NCBI GenBank assembly: GCA_016219905.1
Contig: JACRKA010000090.1
Coordinates: 1 to 32,668, forward strand
Direction of reading: 5' to 3'
DNA from: Verrucomicrobiota bacterium
GTDB taxonomy: Bacteria > Verrucomicrobiota > Verrucomicrobiia > CAIQCK01
Length of the DNA stretch: 32,668 bases
A program made the translations under genes and the position numbers. Of the stretch, positions 25,552-32,668 are shown one piece after another; position 1 is the first letter of the stretch; every line of letters begins with the position of its first letter. Below the pieces are notes generated by a model. The model had not been told where the DNA came from, did not search any database, and worked only from the letters and a program-made list of their open reading frames with translations.

Positions 25552-26241
25552 ATGAACAAGACCTTGCTCGCCATCGGCGCCCACTACGACGACTGCCCCT
25601 TCGGCATCCCCGGCATCCTGCTGCAAGCCGTGCGCAGGCACTACCGCGTCGTCATCCTCAGCATCATCGGCGACTACACCGCCTGGGCGCCCGTCAAGGG
25701 CCGCGCCCCGGAACTGATCGAGGCCACCATCCGCCTCGCGCACGAACGCGGCATCGAGATGCGGTTCCTGAAATATGCCTCGATGCAGTTCGACGTGAAC
25801 ACCGAGACCAAGCGCGCCGTCGCCGAGGTCGTCGCCGACGTGAAGCCCGACGCCGCGTTCATGCTGTGGCACCAGGACCGCCATCCCGACCACGAGGTCG
25901 CCGCCGCCATCTGCAAAGCCGCGTTGCGCCAGACCGGCATGATCCTCGGCCGCGACGGCGTGCGGGGCGTCGGCCGCATCTACGCCTACGACAACGGCCC
26001 CGGCCACACCATCGGTTTCGAACCGAACACGTTCGTGGACATCACGCTCGAATGGCCGTCGGCGATGGAATGGCTCGGCCGGCTGATGGCTTTTGTGCGC
26101 AACAAGCCCTACGACCCGCAGACGCCGGACGGCTCTCAGACGGTGAAGGAAACGCTGGCCCGTTACCGCGGCCTCGCCAGCGGCGTCAAATACGCCGAAG
26201 CCGTCTGGGCCACCGGCAACTACCCGCGAGAGATTCTGTGA
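25552..26241 (+). CDS. PIG-L family deacetylase (LmbE-like)
   Basis: A 229-residue zinc-dependent amidohydrolase fold of the LmbE/PIG-L type, which removes N-acetyl groups from sugars such as GlcNAc-linked conjugates. The metal motif near the start is GAHYDDC (His11, Asp13, Asp14), where the common form is AHPDDE, so Pro is replaced by Tyr and Glu by Cys. The second metal block is HQDRHPDHEVAA. There is no signal peptide, so it acts in the cytoplasm. The ATG at 25552 is chosen because homology starts there; an in-frame start at 25525 lies inside the inverted repeat. It is followed by the GreB-like gene after 39 bp. Substrate unknown. Confidence 0.87.
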   Translation: MNKTLLAIGAHYDDCPFGIPGILLQAVRRHYRVVILSIIGDYTAWAPVKGRAPELIEATIRLAHERGIEMRFLKYASMQFDVNTETKRAVAEVVADVKPDAAFMLWHQDRHPDHEVAAAICKAALRQTGMILGRDGVRGVGRIYAYDNGPGHTIGFEPNTFVDITLEWPSAMEWLGRLMAFVRNKPYDPQTPDGSQTVKETLARYRGLASGVKYAEAVWATGNYPREIL

Positions 26242-26280
26242 CGGCGCATTGCTGTCCGGCGGACTCTCGGCACTCCTGCC

Positions 26281-26793
26281 ATGAGCAAGGCTTTCACACG
26301 CGAGTCGGATGATGTTCCGGAGCGGCCGGAGTTGCCGCGGCGGGCGGTGGTGTTGCCTCCGGGGGAAAAGAACTACATCACGCCAGGCGGCGCGCGACGG
26401 ATTCGGGAGGAATTGGAGCGGCTCGTGGAGGTGGAGCGTCCGCGCCTGGCGGGTGCGCCGGACGAGAGCGACACGAAGCAACAGCTTCAGGCGCTCGACC
26501 AGCGGATTCATCAACTTCACGAGAGCCTGCAATCGGCGGAGATCGTCGGCCCGCCCGCCGCGCCGTGGGACGAGGTGCGGTTTGGCGCGACGGTCACGGT
26601 GCGCGACCGTCGCGGCGGCGAGTCGCGCTATCGCATTGTGGGGATTGACGAGGCGGACGTGGACCGGGACTGGGTAAGCTGGCTGTCACCCATCGCCCGC
26701 GCGCTGCTCAACGCGCGGCTCGGGCAGCACATCCGCTTCCGTTTTCCCGCGGGTGAGGAAGAGTTGGAGATCGCGGGCATCACCTACGAGTGA
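26281..26793 (+). CDS. GreB-like transcription factor with a shortened coiled coil
   Basis: A 170-residue Gre-family protein. The C-terminal FKBP-like domain is normal: VRFGATVTV, YRIVGIDEAD, SWLSPIARALLNARLGQ and FPAGEEELEIAGI. The N-terminal coiled coil is about 13 residues shorter than in E. coli GreB: between ERP and the second-helix LDQRI only RLAGAPDESDTKQQLQA remains. The loop that carries the catalytic acidic residues in GreA/GreB (GDRSENAD type) is missing or reduced to PDESDTK. Gre factors enter the RNA polymerase secondary channel and stimulate cleavage of backtracked RNA; a shortened tip might alter or abolish this. The start MSKAFTRESDD is also seen in GreB-like proteins of related bacteria. 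It may be co-transcribed with the PIG-L gene. Confidence 0.8.
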   Translation: MSKAFTRESDDVPERPELPRRAVVLPPGEKNYITPGGARRIREELERLVEVERPRLAGAPDESDTKQQLQALDQRIHQLHESLQSAEIVGPPAAPWDEVRFGATVTVRDRRGGESRYRIVGIDEADVDRDWVSWLSPIARALLNARLGQHIRFRFPAGEEELEIAGITYE

Positions 26794-26845
26794 GGCCGAG
26801 GCCTGGAAGGTCATTTCGGACTTGCTGGAAGCTGGTTGCGGCAAA

Positions 26846-27017
26846 GAAGCCCGCAGGGCTTCAACATGAGTAGCCGTGGGCGAAGCCCACGGAAGAGGAC
26901 ATTCGGTTCCCGCGAACCCCGCGAGGGGTTCAACCCCTTGCGGGGTTGGTTTCTTTCTCCTGAATCGTTCCCGCGGGTTTCACCCGTGGCTACCCATGTG
27001 CGGCCCCTTCGGGGCCG
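26846..27017. repeat. Array of six perfect stem-loops in the GreB-sulfatase spacer
   Basis: Six hairpins in 172 bp: 26846-26862 (stem 7, loop GCA), 26874-26892 (8, GAA), 26914-26931 (7, GCGA), 26931-26948 (7, TTGC), 26971-26989 (8 with one G-T pair, TTC) and 27001-27017 (7, TTC). The linkers AACATGAGTAG (26863-26873) and CTACCCATGTG (26990-27000) are inverted partners at 9 of 11 bases. TTCCCGCG repeats directly at 26907 and 26968. It fills most of the 285-bp spacer between convergent genes. No T-runs follow, so it is not a row of classic terminators. Confidence 0.8.
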
Positions 27018-27078
27018 GTTCGAGTGAAACGCCTCAATCAAAGTCCGACAGACTCTGGCAAGCCGGCACGGTTCGCGC

Positions 27079-28566
27079 TCACTTTTTCGCCGCGCCCTTC
27101 TTTGCGCCCTGCCGCTTTTTCCAATAATCGGGCCACTCGATGCGCTTGCCTTCGGCACCGGTGAACTGCCACGCGGGCCACGTGGGAGACTCGGCGCGCA
27201 CCTCGCGATACTTCGCCAGCAGCAGCGCCTTCAACTCGGCCAGCTTCGCCGGCTCCTTTGCGGCCAGGTCGGTCGTCTCGCCGATGTCGTCGCGAAGGTT
27301 GTAGAGCGAGAACGCGGCAGGCTCGGCTTCCTTGAACAGGCGCTCGTCCTCCTCGGTGATGTCGTTTGAACGCGCCGTCAGGTTCTTGTCGAGCGTGGCG
27401 AGGAGTTTCCAGTCGCCGGCGCGCAGCGCGACCTTCGCGTCGCTGCTGGCGCGGTTGAAGTGCCAATACAACGGCTTGCTGCGCGCCACGGGCTTGCCCT
27501 TCAGCACCGGCAGGAAGTTCGCGCCGTCGAGCGCGCGGTCGCGCGGCGGCTCGATGCCCGCGATGGCGCAGGCCGTCGGCAGGAAATCCACGCCGCAGAC
27601 CGGCTCGTCGCTGGCGCTGCCGGGCTGGGTCTTGCCGGGCCAGCGCACAATGCCCGGCACGCGGATGCCGCCTTCGTGGAGCGAGCCTTTCTTGTCGCGC
27701 AGCGGCCCGGCGGAGCCGTGCGGGTGCATCGGCGTGATGGCGGGGCCGTTGTCGCTGGTGAAGAACACGAACGTGTTCTCGCGCAGGCCGCGCTCGTCGA
27801 GCGTGCGCATCAGCCGGCCGAACGCATCGTCCATCTGCGTGATGTTGCCGTGGTGCGCGCTGTAGCTCGGGTCGTCGGAAGGATAAAGCTTCGTGTATTT
27901 CGGGTCGGAGGCGAGCGGCTCGTGCGGCTCGTGGAAGCAGACGTAGAGGAAGAACGGTTTCGCTGCGTCGCGGCCGCTGCTGAGCCAGCGGGTGGCCTCG
28001 TCCACGACCAGATGCGCCGAATAGCCTTCCAGTTTGCCGGCCTCCTGGCCGTTGCGGACGAAGTTGTCCGGGTTGTGATGGTTCGGCAGCGCGTTGTTCT
28101 GCGTCGAGAACCAATGCTCGAAGCCGTGGTCGCCCGGCTGCGGCTGCGTGGGCTGGTTGAACTGGCCGTTCATGTGCCACTTGCCGCTGTGGCAGGTCGC
28201 GTAGCCCGCCTGCTTCAGCAACGTGGAAATCGTGACCTCGCTGCGCCGGACGTGGACGGGCGAATCCTGCGCAATCCAGTTGCGGACGCCGACGCGCGTC
28301 GGCGTGCGGCCGGTCATAAGCGCGGTGAGCGACGGCGTGCAGTTGCCGTGCGCCGCGTAACAACTCGTCAGCCGCAACCCCTCCGCCGCGAACTTGTCGA
28401 GGTTCGGCGAATGGAGGCTCTTGTCGCCGAAACAGGCGAGGTCGCCGTAGCCGAGGTCGTCGCAGAGGACGAGGAGGATGTTCGGCCGCTGCGCCGGCGC
28501 GTCGGCGGCAAAGGCCGCGCCGGCGAGGGCGCAAAGGCCGCAGAGGAAGGCGAGGATTGGTTTCAT
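27079..28566 (-). CDS. Secreted sulfatase-family protein with altered active-site signature
   Basis: A 495-residue exported protein of the arylsulfatase fold. A signal peptide (residues 1-21) leads to RPNILLVLCDDLGYGD with Asp36-Asp37. The catalytic signature reads CTPSLTALMTGR: Cys76 is present but the invariant Arg of C-x-P-S-R is Leu80 (codon CTC at 28327-28329, one base from CGC). GKWH and FFTSDNGP are intact. The Arg is needed both for recognition by the formylglycine-generating enzyme and for the active site, so the protein may be unmodified or inactive as a sulfatase. The chain ends in a Lys-rich tail (KKRQGAKKGAAKK). The ATG at 28566 has GGAG 8 bases upstream. It is last in a four-gene minus-strand unit headed by a response regulator. 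Confidence 0.88.
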   Translation of the reverse strand: MKPILAFLCGLCALAGAAFAADAPAQRPNILLVLCDDLGYGDLACFGDKSLHSPNLDKFAAEGLRLTSCYAAHGNCTPSLTALMTGRTPTRVGVRNWIAQDSPVHVRRSEVTISTLLKQAGYATCHSGKWHMNGQFNQPTQPQPGDHGFEHWFSTQNNALPNHHNPDNFVRNGQEAGKLEGYSAHLVVDEATRWLSSGRDAAKPFFLYVCFHEPHEPLASDPKYTKLYPSDDPSYSAHHGNITQMDDAFGRLMRTLDERGLRENTFVFFTSDNGPAITPMHPHGSAGPLRDKKGSLHEGGIRVPGIVRWPGKTQPGSASDEPVCGVDFLPTACAIAGIEPPRDRALDGANFLPVLKGKPVARSKPLYWHFNRASSDAKVALRAGDWKLLATLDKNLTARSNDITEEDERLFKEAEPAAFSLYNLRDDIGETTDLAAKEPAKLAELKALLLAKYREVRAESPTWPAWQFTGAEGKRIEWPDYWKKRQGAKKGAAKK

Positions 28567-28607
28567 AGTGTTGTCTCCGGGTGTGTCGGCGCTCGGTGGC
28601 GCGCGGT

Positions 28608-29267
28608 TCATTTCTGCGGATAACCGACGGTGTGGGCAATGATGATCTTCTGCTCCGGCCGCAACGGCAATGCCGCGGCCAACGCGGCGCGGTCGAGATC
28701 GTGAATCACGCAGGCCAGCCCTTCCGACGCGCAGAACAGGTAGATGTTCTGGCCGATGAAGCCGGCATCAATCGCCGCGTAGAAATCCTTCTGGTCGGGC
28801 TTGGGTTTGACCATCTTCGCGTAGTCGGCGACAAGGATGAGCGCCAGCGGCGCGACTTTGACGAAGGGCTGCTTGCCGGTCTTGTCGCGGATGTCCCCGG
28901 CCAGCACACGACACAACTGGTGCGGCTTGGGTTCGTAGAGAAAGACGCCGTCGGCCGTGGCGACGTAGAGGTCAATCTCCTGCGAGTTCATCGCGCTGGG
29001 CACGGTCCGATGGTCGTTCTCCGGGCGGTTGATGCCGCACGCGGCCCAGAGCAGGTCGGAGAGCGTCTGGAGCGGGAGTTTCTGCGTGGTGAACTCGCGC
29101 AGTGTCTTGCGTTCCTTCAGCGCCTGCATCAGCGGCTTGCCGCCGGTCATGCGCGGCGCCGGCAACGGCACCGGCCCGGAGTCGGCGGCGGGGCTGACAT
29201 TGAGGCCGGTCAGCAGGATGGTCAGCGTCAGAAGTGAAAGGATGGTCTTCACAGGATGCGTTCTCAT
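28608..29267 (-). CDS. Secreted nitroreductase-family protein
   Basis: A 219-residue flavin-dependent nitroreductase fold, similar to the SagB/ThcOx group. A signal peptide (residues 1-31, TILSLLTLTILLTGLNVSPAA) makes it exported, unlike the mostly cytoplasmic family. Core blocks are KERKTLREFTTQKL, LSDLLWAACGINRPEN, RTVPSAMNSQEIDLYV and AGFIGQNIYLFCASEGLACV. These fit the FMN-binding Arg, the Ser-Ala-x-Asn element and the dimer helix. The reaction is unknown. The ATG at 29267 opens the signal peptide, although an ATG further up (29354) is in frame. It stands 19 bp after the EF-hand hydrolase and 41 bp before the sulfatase in the response-regulator-led unit. Confidence 0.85.
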   Translation of the reverse strand: MRTHPVKTILSLLTLTILLTGLNVSPAADSGPVPLPAPRMTGGKPLMQALKERKTLREFTTQKLPLQTLSDLLWAACGINRPENDHRTVPSAMNSQEIDLYVATADGVFLYEPKPHQLCRVLAGDIRDKTGKQPFVKVAPLALILVADYAKMVKPKPDQKDFYAAIDAGFIGQNIYLFCASEGLACVIHDLDRAALAAALPLRPEQKIIIAHTVGYPQK

Positions 29268-29286
29268 GGTGCTGCGTGGGGTCTGG

Positions 29287-30384
29287 CTACGGCGTCGCCG
29301 GTTTTGACGTCTTCGGCTCGACGCCGAGGTGTTTGAGCAGGAAACCGACGACATCGGCGGAGGCGTTGGCCCTGTTCGACGCGGCGGAGTCCCCCGTGTG
29401 GATCTCGCACTTCACGCCGGCCTCGTCGCAGCGCTTCTTGATGGCCTGCGCGTGCCGCGGATGGTGGAGGAGATGGCCGCGGTTCTCCGGCTCGCCGTCC
29501 GGCATGGTGCAGGTCATGATGATCGGCGGGTCGTCCTGAGTGATCTGGCGGATCATGCTGCAATCGGCGAGGATCTTTTTCCCTTCCGGCGTCTTGAAGT
29601 CGTCGTGGTTCTTGAAGTGATAGAACTTCACGTCCTCGTCTTCGCCACGCAGCCATTCCGATTTGAAGTTGCCGACGACCTTCTCCCACTCGGTCATGTC
29701 GTAGGTCGCCTGGCCGTTCATGCAGCCCGCGGCGGCGATGCGCGACGACTCACGCAACACGGGATCGCTGCTCTTCGGGTCGGTGAGGTCGTCGTGGACG
29801 GCGAGCCAGAGCGACGTGCCCGCGCCCGCCGAGCCGCCGTAGGAGGCGACGCGCTTGGGGTCGAGGTTGTATTTCGCGGCGTCGTGGCGGACGAACTGGA
29901 TGGCCCGCGCCGCGTCGCGAAGGATGTCCTGGATCGGCGCGTGCTGGCGGAAGCGGTAGTTGATCGCCATGAACGACACGCCCGCGTCGAGGCAGCGTTT
30001 GATCGAGTCGGCGCTGGCTTTGGATTTGTCTCCACCGACGAAGCCGCCGCCGTGGATGAACACCACCAGCGGCGTGGGCTTGCCGGACTTGGCGAGCCAG
30101 AGGTCGAGGACGTTGCGCTCGTGCGGGCCGTAGCTCACGTCCGCGTGCGTCGGCGTCGGCAGCGACACCTTGGTTGCGTCGGCTTTTCCCCCGCGCTTGC
30201 CCGTCATCTTCTGCCGGTAGGCGCGCGCCTCCTCCAGCGTCAGTTTGCCGTCGCCGTTCGCGTCGGCGTCGGGGAATCGTTTGAGCAACTGCTGGAGCTG
30301 CTCCGGCGCGATGTCGCGCTGCGCGGTGACATCGGCCGCCGGCAATACAAGCGCGGCGAGTAGTATGAGGAGTGTTCGTTGCAT
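29287..30384 (-). CDS. Secreted EF-hand plus alpha/beta hydrolase
   Basis: A 365-residue secreted enzyme. A signal peptide (residues 1-21) is followed by one EF-hand loop, DANGDGKLTLEE (Asp41 to Glu52), then an alpha/beta hydrolase. The oxyanion loop is VVFIHGGGFVGGDKS, the nucleophile elbow is SYGGSAGAG, and the likely acid and base are in DDPPI and EIHTGDS. It is a paralogue of the hydrolase at 22647-23636, which has a Lys/Ala linker instead of the EF-hand. The EF-hand suggests calcium-dependent stability or docking outside the cell. The start ATG at 30384 is only 7 bp after the response regulator stop, so the two are translationally linked. A C-terminal Thr/Pro-rich tail (KTSKPATP) ends the chain. 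Acyl substrate unknown. Confidence 0.88.
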   Translation of the reverse strand: MQRTLLILLAALVLPAADVTAQRDIAPEQLQQLLKRFPDADANGDGKLTLEEARAYRQKMTGKRGGKADATKVSLPTPTHADVSYGPHERNVLDLWLAKSGKPTPLVVFIHGGGFVGGDKSKASADSIKRCLDAGVSFMAINYRFRQHAPIQDILRDAARAIQFVRHDAAKYNLDPKRVASYGGSAGAGTSLWLAVHDDLTDPKSSDPVLRESSRIAAAGCMNGQATYDMTEWEKVVGNFKSEWLRGEDEDVKFYHFKNHDDFKTPEGKKILADCSMIRQITQDDPPIIMTCTMPDGEPENRGHLLHHPRHAQAIKKRCDEAGVKCEIHTGDSAASNRANASADVVGFLLKHLGVEPKTSKPATP

Positions 30385-30391
30385 GGCTTGC

Positions 30392-31033
30392 CTATTTTCC
30401 GATGAACTTCATCGCCGCCTCGGTGCGGGAGTGGACGTGGAGTTTTCTGTAGATCCGGCGGATGTGGCTGCGGACGGTGTCCACGCTGATGCCAAGCTGG
30501 TCGCTGATCTCCTTGTATTGCTTACCGCGCGCCAGCAGCGCGAGCAAATCGCGCTCGCGCGCGGTCAGGTCCTCCGTGTTGGCGGCAGCGGCGGACGCGG
30601 GCGCTTTCCGCTGCGACTGGAAGAACTGGACGACCTGGCGGGCGATCTGCGGCGACATGGGCGAGCCGCCGGCGTGGACCTGCTCGATGGCCCCGGCCAG
30701 CTCGGCGGGCGCGGCGCGTTTGAGCAGGTAGCCGCTCGCGCCGGCGCGCAACGCGGCGAAAATCTTCTCCGACTCCTCGAACACGGTCAGCACGACGAAC
30801 TGCGTGTCGGGCAGGCGGGGCTTCAACGCAGCGATGCATTCGATCCCGGACTTGCCGGACAGGTTGATGTCCATGAGCACGACATCGGGCGGTTTGTCGG
30901 GCAGCGACTGTAGCGCATCCTCGGCCGAGGCGAACGAGCCGGCGCAACGCAGCCCGCGGCGGCTGTTGATGAACCCGGCGAGGTCCTCGCGCAGTCCCTT
31001 GTCGTCTTCCACGATGGCAACGGATATCGCCAC
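30392..31033 (-). CDS. NarL/FixJ-type response regulator
   Basis: A 213-residue two-component response regulator. The receiver domain is complete: acidic pair Asp10-Asp11, phosphorylation site Asp55 in LMDINLSG, Thr83 and Lys105. A linker leads to a LuxR-type helix-turn-helix: LTARERDLLALLARGKQYKE, then ISVDTVRSHIRRIYRKL. The start codon is GTG (31031-31033). No histidine kinase lies in the window, so the sensor is elsewhere. It is the first gene of a minus-strand unit with the EF-hand hydrolase, nitroreductase and sulfatase, and diverges from the PQQ-like gene across 178 bp. It may control its own unit; a binding site was not identified with confidence. Confidence 0.93.
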   Translation of the reverse strand: MAISVAIVEDDKGLREDLAGFINSRRGLRCAGSFASAEDALQSLPDKPPDVVLMDINLSGKSGIECIAALKPRLPDTQFVVLTVFEESEKIFAALRAGASGYLLKRAAPAELAGAIEQVHAGGSPMSPQIARQVVQFFQSQRKAPASAAAANTEDLTARERDLLALLARGKQYKEISDQLGISVDTVRSHIRRIYRKLHVHSRTEAAMKFIGK

Positions 31034-31211
31034 GGCCGCAGACTAGACGAAAGCCGCCTCACAGGCAATGAGCGCGAGGGTTCGCCAAACCCTGCCGGGA
31101 CGCACCGTGCAAAAGACAATCTCTTTTCGCTGGATACCGCGGCGGGGTTGAAGTTAAATCCGCGCCCAGCCGTCTGAGCCGCAAACCAACACCATGACTT
31201 CGAGGAGAAAT

Positions 31212-32489
31212 ATGAAACGCAGCACTCAGGGATTGATCGTCGCTTGTTCACTTGTCATTCCGGCCATACTCGCGGGCCGCGCGTTGGCTGCTGACTGGCC
31301 GCAATGGCGCGGGCCGGACCGCACCGACATCAGCAAGGAGACCGGCCTCCTCAAGCAATGGCCCGACGGCGGCCCGAAGCAGGTCTGGCTCTACAAGGAG
31401 GGCGGCCTCGGCTACAGCGGTTTCTCGGTCGTGGGCGGCAGGCTCTTCACGATGGGCGCGCGCGGCGACAATGAGGTCCTGATCGCGCTCGACGCCAACA
31501 CCGGCAAGCAGCTTTGGACCGCGCCCATCGGGGCGAACCTGAAAAACAACTGGGGCGACGGCCCGCGCGGCACGCCGACGGTGGACGCCGACGCGCGCGC
31601 GATCGGCGGCGGCCGCGTCTATGCGCTTGGCGGCCAGGGCACGCTCATCTGCGCCGAGGTCGCCAGCGGCAAGCTGCTGTGGAAAAAAACCATGGCGGAG
31701 CTTGGCGGCACCGTGCCGCAATGGGGCTACGCCGAGTCGCCGCTGGTGGACGGCGGTGTGGTGGTCTGCACGCCCGGCGGTTCGCAGGGCGCGATCGCCG
31801 CGCTGGACAAGATGAGCGGCAAGGTGCTCTGGCAGTCGAAGGAGTTCACCGATGGCGCGCAGTATTCCTCCGTCATCGCCGTCAACCACAACGGCGCGCG
31901 GCAATACATCCAGTTGACGATGAAACATTTCGCGGGCGTCGCGGCGAAGGACGGCAAACTGCTCTGGCAGTGCGACTGGCCCAACGGGCGCACCGCGGTC
32001 ATCCCGACGCCGATCTTCCAGGACGGCCATGTTTACATCGCTTCCGGCTACGGCGCGGGCTGCGCGCTGACGAAGATCGGCGCCGGCAACCAGACCTCCG
32101 AGGTCTATGCCAACAAGACCATGGTGAACCACCACGGCGGCGTGATCCTCGCCGGCGACCATCTCTACGGCTACTCCGACGGCAAGGGCTGGACCTGCCA
32201 GAACCTCAAGACCGGCGAGGCCGTCTGGGCCGACAAGACGCTCGGCAAAGGCGCCGTCGGCTGCCTGACCGAGGGGATGCTCTACTGCCTCGAGGAAAAC
32301 AGCGGCGCCGTCGTGTTGGCCGAGGCTTCGCCGAAAGGCTGGAAGGAGCACGGCCGGTTCAAGCTCGACCCGCAGACGCAGCAGCGCAGCCCGAAGGGCA
32401 AGATCTGGACCCACCCGGTCGTCGCCAACGGCAAGCTCTACCTCCGCGACCAGGAGTTGATCTTCTGCTTCGACGTGAAGGGGAAGTAA
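31212..32489 (+). CDS. PQQ-like beta-propeller protein, secreted
   Basis: A 425-residue secreted protein. A signal peptide (residues 1-26) precedes DWPQWRGPDRTDISKETGLL, a common opening of PQQ-like propellers in Planctomycetes and Verrucomicrobia. Repeats of the type LIALDANTGKQLW, CAEVASGKLLW, ALDKMSGKVLW and QNLKTGEAVW mark the blades. The family includes quinoprotein dehydrogenases and the outer-membrane assembly factor BamB; no metal or PQQ-contact residues were confirmed, so no enzyme activity is claimed. The ATG at 31212 has a strong AGGAG upstream (31203-31207) and is preferred over the in-frame ATG at 31194. It diverges from the response regulator and converges on the partial gene at the right edge. 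Confidence 0.87.
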   Translation: MKRSTQGLIVACSLVIPAILAGRALAADWPQWRGPDRTDISKETGLLKQWPDGGPKQVWLYKEGGLGYSGFSVVGGRLFTMGARGDNEVLIALDANTGKQLWTAPIGANLKNNWGDGPRGTPTVDADARAIGGGRVYALGGQGTLICAEVASGKLLWKKTMAELGGTVPQWGYAESPLVDGGVVVCTPGGSQGAIAALDKMSGKVLWQSKEFTDGAQYSSVIAVNHNGARQYIQLTMKHFAGVAAKDGKLLWQCDWPNGRTAVIPTPIFQDGHVYIASGYGAGCALTKIGAGNQTSEVYANKTMVNHHGGVILAGDHLYGYSDGKGWTCQNLKTGEAVWADKTLGKGAVGCLTEGMLYCLEENSGAVVLAEASPKGWKEHGRFKLDPQTQQRSPKGKIWTHPVVANGKLYLRDQELIFCFDVKGK

Positions 32490-32519
32490 GACGCCCGGAG
32501 TGCGCAGCGCGGCTTGTTC

Positions 32520-32668
32520 CTAGCGCTGCCTGATCATCTTCAGCACCGCTTGGGCGGGAGAGCAGTCTTTGATGACCATCTGCAGGTTGTCTTTGCGGCC
32601 GGCTTCGTTGACGTAGTAGATCGAACGGGTCTTGGTCACCACGCCGACGACGGCGCCGGATTCGTTGA
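32520..32668 (-). CDS. C-terminal fragment, probable trypsin-like (S1C) protease
   Basis: Forty-eight residues up to the stop TAG at 32520-32522; the rest lies outside the window. The visible part, NESGAVVGVVTKTR then SIYYVNEAGRKDNLQMVIKD, resembles the strand near the end of trypsin-like serine protease domains (N-x-x-G-x-V-V-G-V-V). The ending AQAVLKMIRQR is a probable C-terminal helix. The active site is not visible, so the call is tentative. It converges with the PQQ-like gene across a 30-bp gap. Confidence 0.45.
   Translation of the reverse strand, partial: NESGAVVGVVTKTRSIYYVNEAGRKDNLQMVIKDCSPAQAVLKMIRQR

Noticed and set aside
31077-31138. Small inverted repeats upstream of the response regulator and PQQ-like genes (AGGGTT/AACCCT and AAAAGA/TCTTTT)
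   Set aside because: Stems of six bases in a GC-rich genome are expected by chance and none lines up with a convincing promoter.

Overview
The window is a GC-rich, densely coded bacterial chromosome segment of about 32.7 kb. It fits a Verrucomicrobiota bacterium, probably a Pedosphaera/Limisphaera-like lineage. The basis is a DUF1501 protein paired with a planctomycete-type cytochrome DUF1549/DUF1553 protein, two exported sulfatases, Tat-exported Gfo/Idh/MocA oxidoreductases, a PEP-CTERM protein, a PQQ-like propeller protein and many intergenic heptamer and palindrome repeats. This placement is by gene content only; there is no rRNA or tRNA in the window.

Region 1 (1-6800) is housekeeping. 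A minus-strand cluster reads gltX, pgsA, der, uvrA (uvrA runs off the left edge), and glnS diverges from gltX. Region 2 (6914-10855) holds a squalene/phytoene synthase, an HpnK-like YdjC deacetylase and a GT-C membrane glycosyltransferase, suggesting isoprenoid lipid and sugar chemistry. Region 3 (10923-15542) has the DUF1501 and DUF1549/1553 pair and a DUF72 protein. Region 4 (15558-22578) has an alginate-export type porin, a secreted sialidase/LamG protein, a PEP-CTERM protein, a gluconolactonase remnant and two convergent Gfo/Idh/MocA enzymes. Region 5 (22647-32668) has two sulfatase plus alpha/beta-hydrolase modules, a PIG-L deacetylase, a GreB-like factor, a nitroreductase, a NarL-type response regulator, a PQQ-like propeller protein and the end of a probable trypsin-like protease.

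Regions 4 and 5 read as an exported toolkit for sulfated or acetylated glycans: sulfatases remove sulfate, hydrolases remove esters, the porin may pass oligosaccharides and Gfo/Idh enzymes may oxidise or epimerise sugars. One module (30392-31033 down to 27079) is headed by an orphan response regulator, so it may be signal-controlled. Substrates cannot be read from the sequence.

The strongest unusual signal is a family of tandem seven-base repeats. Arrays occur inside uvrA, inside der, in the gltX-pgsA spacer where a ribosome-binding site should be, in the gltX/glnS divergent spacer, and as two facing arrays between the squalene synthase gene and hpnK. In der the array lies in the linker between the two G domains, and the frame is broken exactly there: with the three copies present the protein is cut short, while two copies (or five) would restore a normal 474-residue Der. 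Either copy number varies in the population, or decoding is altered, or the assembly is wrong at this repeat. A second striking structure is an array of six stem-loops with 7-8 bp stems in 172 bp (26846-27017). No intergenic stretch exceeds 300 bases.
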